This document shows positions 47,851 through 59,720 of a stretch of 64,000 nucleotides of DNA, piece by piece; position 1 is the first letter of the stretch; every line of letters begins with the position of its first letter. A program made the position numbers and the translations under genes. The DNA is taken from contig NC_081407.1 of the NCBI RefSeq assembly GCF_030272615.1, positions 375,637,018 to 375,701,017 on the forward strand. The letters run 5' to 3'. This stretch comes from Cryptomeria japonica. Its lineage: Eukaryota; Streptophyta; Pinopsida; Cupressales; Cupressaceae. A model generated the notes under the pieces. That model was not told the DNA's origin. It ran no database searches and saw only the letters and a list, made by a program, of their open reading frames with translations.

Positions 47851-50800
47851 CTATTCTTGGACAGATGAAAGATGAGGAAGGAATAATGTCTGAAGTGTCA
47901 TTATGTCCATCCTGATCTTGTGTTCTTCATTTCTTAGGTCCAATTGTTGAGCCATGAGTTGTTGTAACTTTGTATAAAAATTTTGAACTGAATTGGGCTT
48001 TGTGGTCAACTTATTTGAGAGATCGGTGATCTCTTTCTCAATTGCTTCTATTTTATTTTTGATGTCTTTGATGAATAAAGAAAATGTACAGAGTTTCTGA
48101 AATAAATAAAGAATATGCTTGAGTTGAGTGGTCAACTCAACAATAAATTTGACAAGTTTGACTTTGCCAATAGCTATAGCTTTTTGTACCTCTTCTATCA
48201 TTTTTGCAGTGAGCTCCTTGTCTTTTAGCTTGCTCAAATATTTGGATGCATCTACTCCAGATGTCTCTATTTTGGTTAGGAGTTCATCCATTTGAATGTG
48301 GATGGCTGCATCTTTGGTTATTGTAGCTTCAGGTGGCATATCTGTTAAGAGTGCTTTTACCTTCTGAAGTACTTTATTTTTCTTGTGAATGGTCATTTGC
48401 TTCTCTTCTTTGGCCTTTGCTTTGCATAGTTCACCGAAATCAATGAGTGCTTGCCCCTTTAATCTGGATATATCAACATTGGGCAACACTATTGGTTTTG
48501 ACAAATCTACTTTGAAACTATGCTTTTTCATCTTCTTTTCTTTTCCTTTCACCAATTGAACTAAGACAAGGGCTTGTGAGGCTTGATGACCCTCAATAGG
48601 TTCCTCGGTAGAGGCAAGAATTTGGTCGGTTTCTTTAGCCTCTGTAGAGTCCTTTGGTGTCTTGGTACTCAATGTCTTAGTTGCAACATTTTTAGTGCTA
48701 GAAGGATCCTGAGACGTCTGTTCATGAGTAGTTTCTTTTCCTGCTGTAGACTTGTGACCTTTGGTGCTTGTATCCGTATCCTGAGGGGTTTTGGTTGAGA
48801 TAGGTTGATTGACCGGTGGATAAGGTTGAACTTGTTCCAAGACTGATTCACTGGATACAAGTTTTGCATATGCATTGCCTTCTATTATTTCCTGTCCCGA
48901 TGCATCTGTATCCATGATATCTTCATCTATTTGAATGGTGTCAGCAGGATCTTGCTCGATGACATCAACTATTTCAACTTCAACTTGCTCACTGACATCC
49001 TTGTTTCTAAAGATTTCCTGCCATTTCTCTTTTGTCTCATTTTCCACTTCAATATACAACCCATTCATTAGTTTCAAGGATTTTTGTTTGATCAGGAATT
49101 TTGTGTGGTAGGTTGCCAGATGTTCTTTTATTTCAGCTACTGACATGTCAGGAAAGAGATGTACCAAATATCTCTCTCTGATCTGTTTCTCCGAGTCTAG
49201 GGCATATTGCCACCTATTATCAATATGTGCATATAATTCTTTTGGGAGAGAATTAGAGACTTCTAATGGGACTAATCGAAACTTCAAAAGTGTGTAGATG
49301 ACAGCTTCTTCAATTTGTCTCTTTTCATCTTCATTTCTAGATTCATACTTAACATATCTAAATCCACCAAATCCACCATATTCTTTTAGATTAGCACAGA
49401 AATTTTCAACACTATGTACATTTACCTTCTTGCTCTTGACAATCTGAAATTTGCTTGCATCCTCAGATTCAGTGTCACTAGACTCTTTTGCCAAAATGAG
49501 TCTCTGAGTAGATTTCTTGTAAGTTTTTGTTACCTTAGGAATAGTAACACTCTTTATTTTCTTACTTGGTGAAGCTGCAGATGCTTTAGTGTTAGGTCGC
49601 TTTGCTGGAGGAGTTGGTGAGGCCTTTGATGAATCCTATTTCTTTCTTTTCAACACTTTTCCCTTAGGTAATTCAGTGCTTAGTGTTATAGCTACCTCTT
49701 GGGCTTCAGATTCCTCTTCGATAATGGCTATAGTGCCTTTGACGGGAGTAGAGGAAGAATCTTGTCCGAATTTCTCTGATAATGCCTTTATTATCTTTGT
49801 TTCCTTTCTTGTAGCTTTGGGTACTACAATGCTCATTTTTACCTTTTCCTTCACTTCTTCATAGCTTCCATACCTCAGTTCAGTAGCATGCCTTGGTAAT
49901 GTGAGAAATGCATCAATTTTCTATTGTGTGATGTCAAAATCAATCTTGTAACCCATAGGTGACAAAGATTGAGTTCTCGGTTCCATAGCATTCACATAAC
50001 AGTAATCAGTGTCTACTTCAAAACATATGTCATCTTTGTATTTCTCCACTAGCTTGGGTGGAATCCGGTACCTATTATGCATTTTCTCTTGAAATTTACT
50101 GAAGTAATCGTCCATAATATCATTGAAATTATCTCCTAGCTTCTTAATGAAGTCATTGATCTGATGGGTGATTTGTCGGTGTAGTTCCCAAACAACTTTA
50201 TCGACTGATGGAAAGAATTTTTTAAAATAGAAAAACATGCATACAAGTAGTGATCCAAATTTTAGTGTATTAGACAAGTTGTTCTTCTTTGGCTTTCTGA
50301 CGGTGTTCAGATTCTCAAACAGGTTTTTCAGAAACACCTCACATAGATCAATTTTCATTCCCTTTTTCACAATTTTGTATGCTAGGTCTACTACTACACA
50401 GGGTACACTATTTTCCCTTGGCGATTAGAAGAAACAGTAACCTATTACTCTAATGGCAAATTTTAGTTTTGCATCTGTAACATTATTCAGTTTCAATCCT
50501 CTGCAATCTGATTCCACTCCGATTAAACTGATCAGTTCCTTCTGTGATATCATCTTTTGAGCTCAGGCATGATCATAAATAGGGTAACCAGTAATCAGAT
50601 GAATGATTTCCATGGTAATCTTAAATGGTTGCTCTTCTAGCCACATGAAATCATCGTGAACTCTGCTAAGAACAAACTTGACCCACTGGGGTTTGAACAC
50701 ATGGGGATAGGTTAGGGCTTCAGTTAATCCCTTGATTTTAATGTGCTCATACTTTCTATTCAATCTACCATCGGTGCACATTTCATCATAGGTGTCTTTG

Positions 50801-50997
50801 ATTTCAACATGACCGATTTCTTCAACATGACATTTGGTGAAGAATCTCACATCCTCGACTAATAACACTCTATCCGGGATGAGTGAAAATGTTGTTTTGT
50901 CATCCAATTCAAATGCAACTTTGGGAGTTAAAGAGTATTTTAGTGAGGGATTTTCTACATTCTTAACAACAATGGGATCTTGGATCTTAGGTGCCAT
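47851..50997 (-). pseudogene. Element C accessory protein, unknown function, fossil
   Basis: Long ORF region downstream of the gag-like part, where pol would normally lie. N-terminal domain at about 51.0-49.9 kb (begins MAPKIQDPIVVKNVENPSLK; FKPQWVKFVLSRVHDDFMWL; ITMEIIHLITGYP), a middle part with KYKDDICFEVDTDY, then Lys/Ser/Thr/Pro-rich linkers and a C-terminal coiled coil of about 200 residues (KIEAIEKEITDLSNKL). Its largest open piece is 547 codons (49494-47851). Element B has a related protein (HDEFIWLKK; KYKDDIIFIISTDKY), which argues for selection in the past. The N-terminal domain is reminiscent of the putative plant transposon protein domain (PF20167), a guess that needs a profile search. 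A few breaks are present. Confidence 0.6.
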
Positions 50998-51548
50998 TTG
51001 AAGATTTCAGATAAAAAACTAACAAAAGATCCTTAGGGTTTGAGGATTTTCAAATGGCAGACGCTTCACAATTAGCAGATAATAATAACTTGATAAGATC
51101 GGTAAACCAGCTTAACAATGCATTGAGATTGATGTAAATACCTTGAATTTTTCTTTGTAGGAGGTTTGATCGCCTTAGATTCGCTATGCTCTGCTCTCTC
51201 AAAAATTTGGTAAGTGAAAATGACCGTGTAAATGCTTTAAGTACACAATATACCTTATCGGGCTCCATGCGGGTTAGGTCAAAAACATTAAATGCACTCG
51301 ATTCCACTAAACTTTCTTTCCTTTTTGCACTTTAACCGAGTAACCAAACTTCCTTTATTTACTGACTTGACAGGTTTCCTGTATTCACTGACTTGACAGG
51401 TTTCCTGTATAGTGCTCCAAAAGACTTGATATAATTTCAAACTTACTACTACATCTTAACTATGCAGATTTTGAATTAAGTACATAATAGAATAGGAACT
51501 ATTAAGATTTAACCTTGAGAGAATGCAGTCCCTTCATACCTTTACCGA
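50998..51548 (-). other. Element C spacer between gag-like and accessory regions
   Basis: About 550 bp with no recognised motif. A 28-bp phrase around TTTCCTGTATTCACTGACTT is repeated near 51350-51410. A short open frame (51307-51050) has unknown content. Confidence 0.5.
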
Positions 51549-52871
51549 TTAATTTGGAATAGGTGCACCTAACTCGGTAAGTAAGGTGCTTTCTTCATTT
51601 GACACAATTTCTTTCTTTCTCCAAATCATCTTTATTTTTTCTTTTATTTCCTCAGTGTCTTTTCTAGGTTGATCTCTACAATCTCTAGCTAAGTGTCCAA
51701 CTTTGTGACAATGAAAACATGCCATACTAGGATTTCTCCATGATCTTCGGTTGTTCATTCCAAACCTTATAAAATAGTTGGCACTTATATGTCCATATCT
51801 TCCACAACATTCACACCATATCCTTGTATTGTAATCCCATGGTACTACAAAATACTGTCAGTAAGGATCTGTGTGAGCTCGGTGACCTCTAGCATTTGCT
51901 CGGTGTGCAGACCACATATAGTTCTTTTGCTTAAGCCAACACTTCTCGGTACTGTGTCCATATCTATTGCAGTTTTTACAAAACCCTTTGAATTTTGCCT
52001 TCTGATAATTGTTAACTGACTTTGTCCTACATTGATTAGATGTGTGACCATATTTATTGCAATTGTAACAATAACCTTTGGACTTAGTGACATTCAGTCA
52101 CTTACCTTTTGTGATTTGGCACATGTTGGCAGTGCGACCTTGATTTCCATAGTAGTTGCAAATAGGCTTCTTTCTTTTGATGTTCTTCTTGATTCCAACT
52201 TGCTTTGATGATTCTCCTCTCTCGGTAGTATGGATTCCCTTCTCGGTATAGTCTTTTCCTTTGTAACCGAGTCCTGCATCTTTATTGGGTCTTCTTGCAT
52301 TTAGTTGCTCATCCAACATCTTTGATCCTTCATAACTCTTCTTTAGTGTTTCTTTGGATTTCATCTTGGTTTCAAGTTCATTGGTCAACCTTGATACTTC
52401 AAGTCTCAATGCTCGATTCTCACCATCTTTCAGATTTGCTTCATGATGTGCATAACCTAGTTGTTTTGACAGGTTTTGTTGAATTCCAGTCATCCTTATG
52501 ATTTCATCATTCTTATTAGATACTAAGACTTCAAGTTGTTGTTTCTCTCTTTCTAGATCTCTTACTTTATCCTCGGCTGTCCTCAATGCATCAAGATTTT
52601 CAGTCATCTGTGTGCTGAAATTTTCATGTTCTCTTTTCATTACTTTTAGTTGATCAGCCAGTGCTTTGTTCTTTTCTTTCAATACTCCAATCATTTCTTC
52701 AGTCTCTTCAGATATACTGTTCTCAGATGATGTCTCAATTTGTTCCACTAACTCTTGAGAGTCTTGCAAATCATTAGATAATCTTCTTCTCACTTTCAGA
52801 GATTTTTGCATTTGCCTTTGCATGTCTGCAATCACTTGATTAGCATGATCCAACTCTTCTTGCAGATACAC
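51549..52871 (-). pseudogene. Element C gag-like protein with coiled coil and zinc knuckles, fossil
   Basis: First ORF region after the 5' LTR. From 52.87 to about 52.25 kb: long coiled coil (YLQEELDHANQVIADMQRQM; LEREKQQLEVLVSNKNDEI; RLEVSRLTNELETKMKSKE), then a basic linker, then about five CCHC-type motifs between 52.14 and 51.70 kb: CNYYGNQGRTANMC, CYNCNKYGHTSNQC, CKNCNRYGHSTEKC, CECCGRYGHISANY and CFHCHKVGHLARDC. Zinc knuckles bind nucleic acid in Gag nucleocapsid. No UBN2-type capsid domain as in element A was seen. Broken in a few places. Confidence 0.75.
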
Positions 52872-52945
52872 AATCCTCTAAGATTGTTTATAGCCTTCCA
52901 TTGATAAGATCTTTCTCTACAGGCAGTTAAACCCTTTTCCAAGAT

Positions 52946-52963
52946 TGAAGCTCTGATACCAAT
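52946..52963 (-). other. Element C primer-binding site (tRNA-iMet)
   Basis: Minus strand reads ATTGGTATCAGAGCTTCAA next to the 5' LTR; TGGTATCAGAGC is the standard initiator tRNA-Met complement, identical to element A. Confidence 0.9.
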
Positions 52964-54185
52964 TGTTAGGCCCAATATGGAAAGCTAATGTACTGAGAGG
53001 GGAGGGGCGAATCAGTACTTCAAAACTTTTCTTCAATAATAACTTTACTGTTATGCATAAACCGAATATTGCAATAACTAATATAAAGATAAAACAAATA
53101 GATAACAATCATACATGATTCACTCCATAACACATATATTTTGGTTATGCAGAAACTCTTGGTTAGAGAGAAAACTGCAGTGGGGATGGCACCCACAACT
53201 TCACTACTGCAATAATAAAGGTTGCTTGGTTAGAGCTAAATGTTTAGCTATTTCTGATAGCTTACCATGTTAGGAGTATCAAGATCCGTTATATCTACCT
53301 TGCTAAAGGATTTTACAACACTTAAACTAAATACTACACCTGGTTAGAGGCTTTACAATTTATAGATGTGATTACAGTCTTTTACCCTGTTAAAGGTTTC
53401 TCTTACAACTTCAAAATATTACAATAAAATCATTACAAATATTTGGAACTTTACATCTGAAATGTTATAGCAGATTCTATGTGCTCAGAATAAGATTGCC
53501 TTGCTTATAACATACCTCAGTAACCCATATAGTAACTCGGTAAACCCTTATGTTTACTCTGTTCTTTGACTGTTCTCTGAAATTCTTCTCGGTGACCTCT
53601 GTGTCTCTGTAACAGTCATAACACTTAGTGCTTTCACATGTCTTGCTTCATATATTTCTATACCTTCCTTTCTATCATGCTTCATGTATATCTATACCTT
53701 CCTTTCTATCATGCTTCATGTATATTTCTGATCTTAATCCATGTTGTATAAATAGATCTCTTATGCCGGTGATCCATTCATTGCTTTGGTCTTACAGACA
53801 TGTTTTATTGAATGAATAACCATGCAAAATATTTCATTGGTTAGATGACCTCAAAATCATACATAATTTTTAAGTGCAATTTCCAATGTAATAATGGTTA
53901 GATATTCCTTGATCTTGTAACACGTTTCCATATGTATGTCCAGGTTCAATGAATTAGGTAACACGTTTCACTTAGTGTATATCAACTCGGTGTGTCATCT
54001 TTGCTGCTTGGTAGACATGGGATGATACTTGGTAGACAGCTCGGTGCATACTGAGCTCTTGACTACTTTCTTCTATAACTAACTGGACTGCGCATACCGA
54101 CTGAATATTTCGGTAGAGATAACCGACTAGAGTATATAGAATAACTTTGAACATAAAACTAATGGCAACTTGATAAGTAGTAACA
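52964..54185 (-). repeat. Element C, 5' LTR
   Basis: 1222 bp, same ends as the partner LTR; followed by ATTTT at 54186-54190. Confidence 0.9.
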
Positions 54186-57170
54186 ATTTTGACCTATTCA
54201 ATTTCTTCTTCTGTAATTATGCCAGACTGCTTCATAGATTCTTTAACAAATTTTTGCACATTTCTCTTTCTTTCCTTCTAGGTTTGCTCCACATGGATTT
54301 TCATCGATTTCTCCTAAGTTGTCTTGTACCTTTCTTATGGCTCATTAATAGGGCTCTCGAATAAGACTTTTGCAAGTCCTTCTAGCATTTCCCCAAAGAA
54401 CTCTTCGGGCAAAGACGAAAACCACTTTGTTCTTAGAACAATGGCTTCCATAATGTATTTATCAGTTGAAATTATGAATATGATGTCATCCTTGTATTTC
54501 TTTACAATGGATTTAGGAATTCTTTGCATGTTGTGCATCATTAATTGCAAAAAGAGAAATATACAATAAATGTCTCGTCCTGTGTAGTATATTTAGAAAA
54601 CCTCTTCAAACGTTTTGCAATCTAATGTGCTACTAGAATGACTTGTAGCCAAAATACTTTCCTAATTTTAGGAACTCCTATAGAAAATGGAAAAGAATGC
54701 ACAGTGCTAGGGTTCCATATTTAAATTTCTTCTTCTCCTTGCATTGTTTTAGATTATCAAGAACCCGTTGTCTCAAAATCTCGCACAAATCATAATTAAC
54801 ATTCTTTTCCACCATTTCATAGGCCATATTGACCACAATGGGTAAAATAGAATTTTCTTGGTTTGTGTAGTAGACCTTGTTCTTGATCATCATTGATGCA
54901 TATCGCATGGTAGGGTTTGTTATGCTACTAACCTTCAGACAATGAAGGGTCAACTTTACAATCTCTTTGTTCCTCGTTGACTTTGGTACCGAAATACCTA
55001 CTGAGTCACACATTCTAGTTACCACCTTCATTACATTCTTGGAGATTTGAAAACATTTTTTGAGCCATATGAATTCATCATGGAAATGACTCATCAACAT
55101 GCTAACCCATTTTTCATCTAGACAGAAATTGGGGAAATGATTCCATGCATTTAACTTTTTGTGAACAAGGGTTTGATATTTTGGTTTGATTTCAAAAGTG
55201 TCCCCAATCAGATTATTAGACCACAATTATTGCAACTTTCCATGGTCTTGTTCTTCCAATTTCACATGGATATATGTCATAATATCCTCAGTTAACTAAA
55301 CTCCAAAAGGAATGCTTGAAGGCACACTTGTTAGATCATTTTTAAGTGACTTGTTTAGGTATTTCTTAAAGCTTGGATGTTCTTGGGTATTAACATAAAA
55401 AATGATGGGAGTAGCCATGGATGAAAACTACTAAAAATAACAAATTTGTAGTGAAAATACCTTTTGCCGATTCATCGAGAAACCCTAACCCTTGATTCCC
55501 TCTATTTTTGCTTGAATTCTCTTTAGCTTTGAGTGATAAATTACTAAGTAATTTATCCTTTTATCCTTTTTTGATCCACTTGCATGCAATAAATGCAATA
55601 AGAAGTAAAGTGTAGCTTTAATGAATATTCATTTTGTTTGAGTCTATTGAGACCTTCTAGACTTTCGTATTTTGTCATAGTGAAATGTTCTTCATCGGAT
55701 TTTTCATCAACACACATCTCTCAACATGTCGTTACTATAGCCTTGTTCTCTTTGGCAAGGGAAAGATATTTCTTGACTTCCTCCCCCTTGGCCAAAGCCT
55801 CTAACTCTCAATTGCTGAAGCACATGTCTGTGTTGGAGCTAGGTGTAACTTCAACTTCTTTCTTTCTCCAAGTCTTCTTCACCTCTACCTTCACATCTTC
55901 CTTATTGATGTTTTTTACTAGTCTATTTGACTTAGCTTCTCATCTTCTGCAATGCCTCACAATATGTCTAGGTTTGTTGCAATTGTAACATTTGTCATAT
56001 CCTTGACCTTGTCTTGATTTGCACTTGTTAGCCTTATGTCCAAACATGTTGCATGTACAACATCAACCTATAAATTGACTATTTCTATTTTGTTCTATTA
56101 TACCATGATTTTTGCATTGACTAGCTTTATGACAATAATTGTTAGAAGTATAATGCCTACCAGAGAATGATCTAACATTCTAATTTATCCTATTTTTATA
56201 AACAAACATTTTGTGACCTAATTTATTTTAATTAAAACAATAACCATTAAGAGAACTATTTCTTTTACTTACCTATTGCTCGACTGATGATTTACCTTTG
56301 TCATATTTCACTAAATTATCGGATTCAATTTCCTTTGCTAAAGATGATCCTTCTTTTCTTTCTAACTTTCTTTGTGATCTTTCACTTAAGTCTCAAATCC
56401 TAGACCACTTTTGTTTTTGTAGAGACCTTTACACAACTAACATCTAATCAAGCTTACCTGAACTTACCTTAGGTTTGTCTTGTCATTTCTTTGACTTTTT
56501 TAGATCCAATTTCAATGTTGTGACTTCTTGTTCAAGCTTATTCCATTCTTCTATTTTGCATTCACCATTTTATTCAAGTACTACTTAGTTATTTCATCTT
56601 CTTCACTCTTGGATTTTAGATCTATAATTGTGATATTTGCATGCTTGAGTTCTTCATTAACTTCCTTGTGCCTTTCAATAAATTTTCTAATTTTCTCTCT
56701 TAGCTTTTTGATACACTCATTCCAGCTAATTGAACATTTTCTCTCAGATCTCTTCTTTTATTCTCAATATTCTTATGATCTTCAAGAGAAGTCATAAGTT
56801 CTCCATCTGCATCTAGATATCTATCCCGATCTAGAGTACACTTAGGTGACATGTGTTCAACTTTGTAGATCTCCTTTGAGTTATTAGACTCTTCTAAAGG
56901 ACCTTATTTTGATACCAATTGTTGAACATCCAAAATATTGAGAGGGGAGGGGTGAATCAGTATTCCCTTGAATTTATTAAAACTTTTATACAACCATCCA
57001 CATAACATAACTAGATCACATAAATGAAAAGAATAATAACCAAAAACATAATACACCACTTGACACTAGTATTTTCTACGTGGAAAATGGGAAAAACCAC
57101 GAAGAGGGTTCTAGCTCTCAATATTATGTAACCAATTACAAAGTACAATAGGTGGCTCACCATTAGATGG

Positions 57171-59079
57171 AATTATTGTCCAATTTTTTAATTTAGAAAC
57201 ATAAAATTCTTTTTGATCTTTCCAAATTGAAAATTAAGATTCTTTCATTCTTTTTTTTTTTTTAAATATTGATTCTATTTTCAGCATTAATCTTTCTATA
57301 GCAAAATTCATCTACAATAATATTTTATTAATTAATAACATGTTGGAGAAGAAAATAACCAACTCCATGTAGGAAATTAAGCAACTTATGATAATATTGC
57401 TTAAGCTTTTTTTACTTTGCTATTGAGGTATAACAACCCATAATATTTCATTAAAAATCTAACCAATAGAGAAACATGAGAGAAATGTGTTTTCACAGCA
57501 TATTATACACACAAAAAATAAATTGTATGATTAAGTACATTACAGTTAAATAATAATTATTCATGTTAGTTTTAGTTGATTGAATTTTAGAACAATTATG
57601 TTTTTAATATTCAATTAATTTATTAGTTGAAGTGAGTCAAGTGTAAGGGATAAAATAGGATAATCATTAGAATAACTTGAAACAAAATAATTTTGATTTT
57701 AATAAAAGAATATATTAAATTTGTAACACTTTTTGTTTAAGTAGTAAATAATTCTATGCTTCATAACAACCAAGTCTTAAATTAAAAATAGCAGTTACGT
57801 AAATTTAACAAATATGTGAAATGTATTTATTAACATACAAATTCTTGCTCCTCCTAAATGCATGCAAACCTTTGTTGTCCTAATTTATGCAGCCTCATAT
57901 ATTGAACAGAAAATCCAAAACTTGTTCTCTATACTTATATATGTTGTAGTAACCTACTTGTAAATTCATCAATATAAATATTATTTTTCTTTAGACAATT
58001 CACATAAATACCACAACATATGATATTTGATACGTTTTAAGAGGTTCCAAGCATTTTTTCCACACATTTTTATAAATTAAATCTTAAAAATACATTACAT
58101 AATTGACACAACATAGAAAAACCACCGCTACTTGACCATAACCAGATCTATAATTTATGAAACATCTTATGCATATTAACACGTTTTTCCATGAATGAAA
58201 TGGTTAAATCTCTCGTGCGATTTCCATATCAAAGATTCCAATAACAAATTTTATTAAACCTAATCTTTATAACCCTCGTTGAGGACAAGATATTTGCCTG
58301 CGATACTTTACTGGCTAGAAACCATGAGACGTGTACAATAGTTAAGAAGGTATTGCACGTGGAAAGCAAGCAATCCCACATCCGTCAATCATAGTAAAAA
58401 TTAGTTTGCTTTTGAGTCTTAGCTTTGATCATGGGAATATTCTAAATCCATCAGTTCAAAATACTTAACTGAACATAGAGAAGACCAAATTTAAGATCAC
58501 ACATAAATAGAAACTCTCTATCTTGGATTAAATCTAGAAATCCTTTTTTCCAGTAACTAATTTGGATTAAAATAGATAAAACACAGACATCCATTAATAA
58601 ATTTGTAGAGACCAGAATAAGTTTTATATTGCAATCAAATAGCCAATACATTCTATCTAATAAATTCCCAAATTTTACATCGCTTTCCATTAGACTGCTA
58701 CAAATATCTCAACAAATTTCAAACACATACGAGAGCAGATTCTTCCATTGCGCAGGGGAGAACATAATAAACAAAGCCAATTTAGTGATGCGCTCATACA
58801 ACAAAGCTATTTAAATGAATGATCTCATTAAATGCTTCTTCCCAGCCAACTTCTCATACCATCCATGATTCATAAAAAAATGAATTTACTTCCCAAAACA
58901 ATTTAAAAAGAAAATTTCATAGAAGCAACAACACATACCTAGATGAGTAGCTTGAAAGATACTATCTAAAGATTCACAACTATCAAAAGCAGTCACCTAT
59001 ATTTACATGTAGAGCAAGAAGTAAATGCTTAATATGAAGCTTAAGTCGAAGCTTATGGTTAACAAAAAAACAATGAAAT
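57171..59079. other. AT-rich DNA, nothing recognised
   Basis: Includes a T run near 57253. Element B's LTR may extend into its first part. Open frames 58451-58690 (minus) and 58629-58814 (plus) overlap and show no motif. Confidence 0.5.
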
Positions 59080-59430
59080 TTATGGAAGTGAGTTTGATGT
59101 CATGTATCGCTGGCAAACATTTCCTGTTATTTTAAAGAAGCCAATGGGTTGAACAAATCCCAACTAAAGCTAGAAGGCTGGGGAGGAGGCGAAACTATCT
59201 TCTGAGATGAGGAAGGGCAAGGAGTAGCAATTGTCTATTCGAAACTGAGGGACAGATCAAACGAACCTCTTTCCCCAGATGTGGCCTCTCCTCAATTGTC
59301 ATCGGCTGCTTCCAAAAACCCGTTCCTCTCTGAAATTATTGCATATTCTGAAATTATTGCAGTCCATGAGATGACATCTCTTTGTGGCATTCTGTCAAAC
59401 AGTTCACCTGACACTTTGCATTTTCTTGAA
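59080..59430 (-). pseudogene. PPR gene scrap joined to a Pro/Ser-rich coding-like stretch
   Basis: On the minus strand at about 59425-59335 the reading GELFDRMPQRDVISWTAIIS is a textbook PPR (PLS class) phrase. It runs into a less regular part (NGFLEAADDN), a stop, and then, at about 59290-59130, GSFDLSLSFE and SPPPQPSSFSWDLFNPLASL, which looks like protein but not like PPR; the W-D-x-F-N-P phrase recalls DUF630/DUF632 proteins, a weak resemblance. Several stops occur. Probably one or two decayed host gene pieces. Confidence 0.45.
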
Positions 59431-59439
59431 ATTTTCTAA

Positions 59440-59720
59440 GTACGAGGTTTCACGTCCCTTAAAATAGGAAGCATCCCTTTCTCGTCGACATTCAAGACAA
59501 ACACCTACTATAGTAGAGTTTTGGGCGAGCAAGTGCCAGTAAATCTTAGTCGCCCTTTCAAATAGTAGGGGTTTGCCTATTCAACCGATAGCTGTAGGAA
59601 GAAGAAAGGAAAGTAGCTCCAGCCCTCTAACCCGGCCCTGACCAATTGAATTCTCACCATATTATAGCCGAATGAGATAGTCCTCCTAGCCGCCGCTTGT
59701 CCATAATGTCATGGCTATCA
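59440..59720. other. GC-richer block, possible organellar insert
   Basis: Composition changes sharply (CTAACCCGGCCCTGACCAAT, CCTAGCCGCCGCTTG, GGGCGAGCAAGTGCCAG). No gene or repeat recognised. The style resembles plant mitochondrial intergenic DNA, but no identifiable mitochondrial gene is included, so this is a guess. Confidence 0.25.

Larger units (their letters stand above)
46095..54185 (-). mobile_element. LTR element C, pol-less, complete ends, fossil
   Basis: 8091-bp element inserted in element B, minus strand. LTRs of about 1.21 kb (46095-47301 and 52964-54185) with TG...CA ends, target duplication ATTTT, tRNA-iMet primer site, and a purine tract next to the 3' LTR. The 5.7-kb interior holds a gag-like ORF with coiled coil and zinc knuckles and a long accessory ORF, but no motif of protease, integrase, reverse transcriptase or RNase H in any frame I examined. 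It is therefore non-autonomous by structure. The LTRs differ by about 7% over the 650 bp compared by eye, similar to element A. The coding parts have up to about ten breaks. Confidence 0.9.
45006..57170 (-). mobile_element. LTR element B, pol-less, fossil, interrupted by element C
   Basis: Old LTR retroelement, minus strand. One LTR begins at 56920 (TGTTGAACATCCAAAATATTG); the other survives only as about 100 bp at 45006-45104 with the same start. Adjoining 56919 on the minus strand is ATTGGTATCAAAATAAGG, a drifted initiator tRNA-Met site. Internal parts: gag-like region with CCHC motifs CTCNMFGHKANKC and CYNCNKPRHIVRHC (about 56.05-55.93 kb), and an accessory protein (about 55.3-54.2 kb and 46.0-45.1 kb) related to that of element C. 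No reverse transcriptase, integrase or protease was found. Heavily decayed, with well over ten breaks; the upper edge near 57.17 kb is a guess from composition. Confidence 0.7.

Noticed and set aside
55638-56797. Plus-strand open frames with Phe/Ser-rich products
   Set aside because: Antisense of the Lys/Glu-rich gag-like region of element B.
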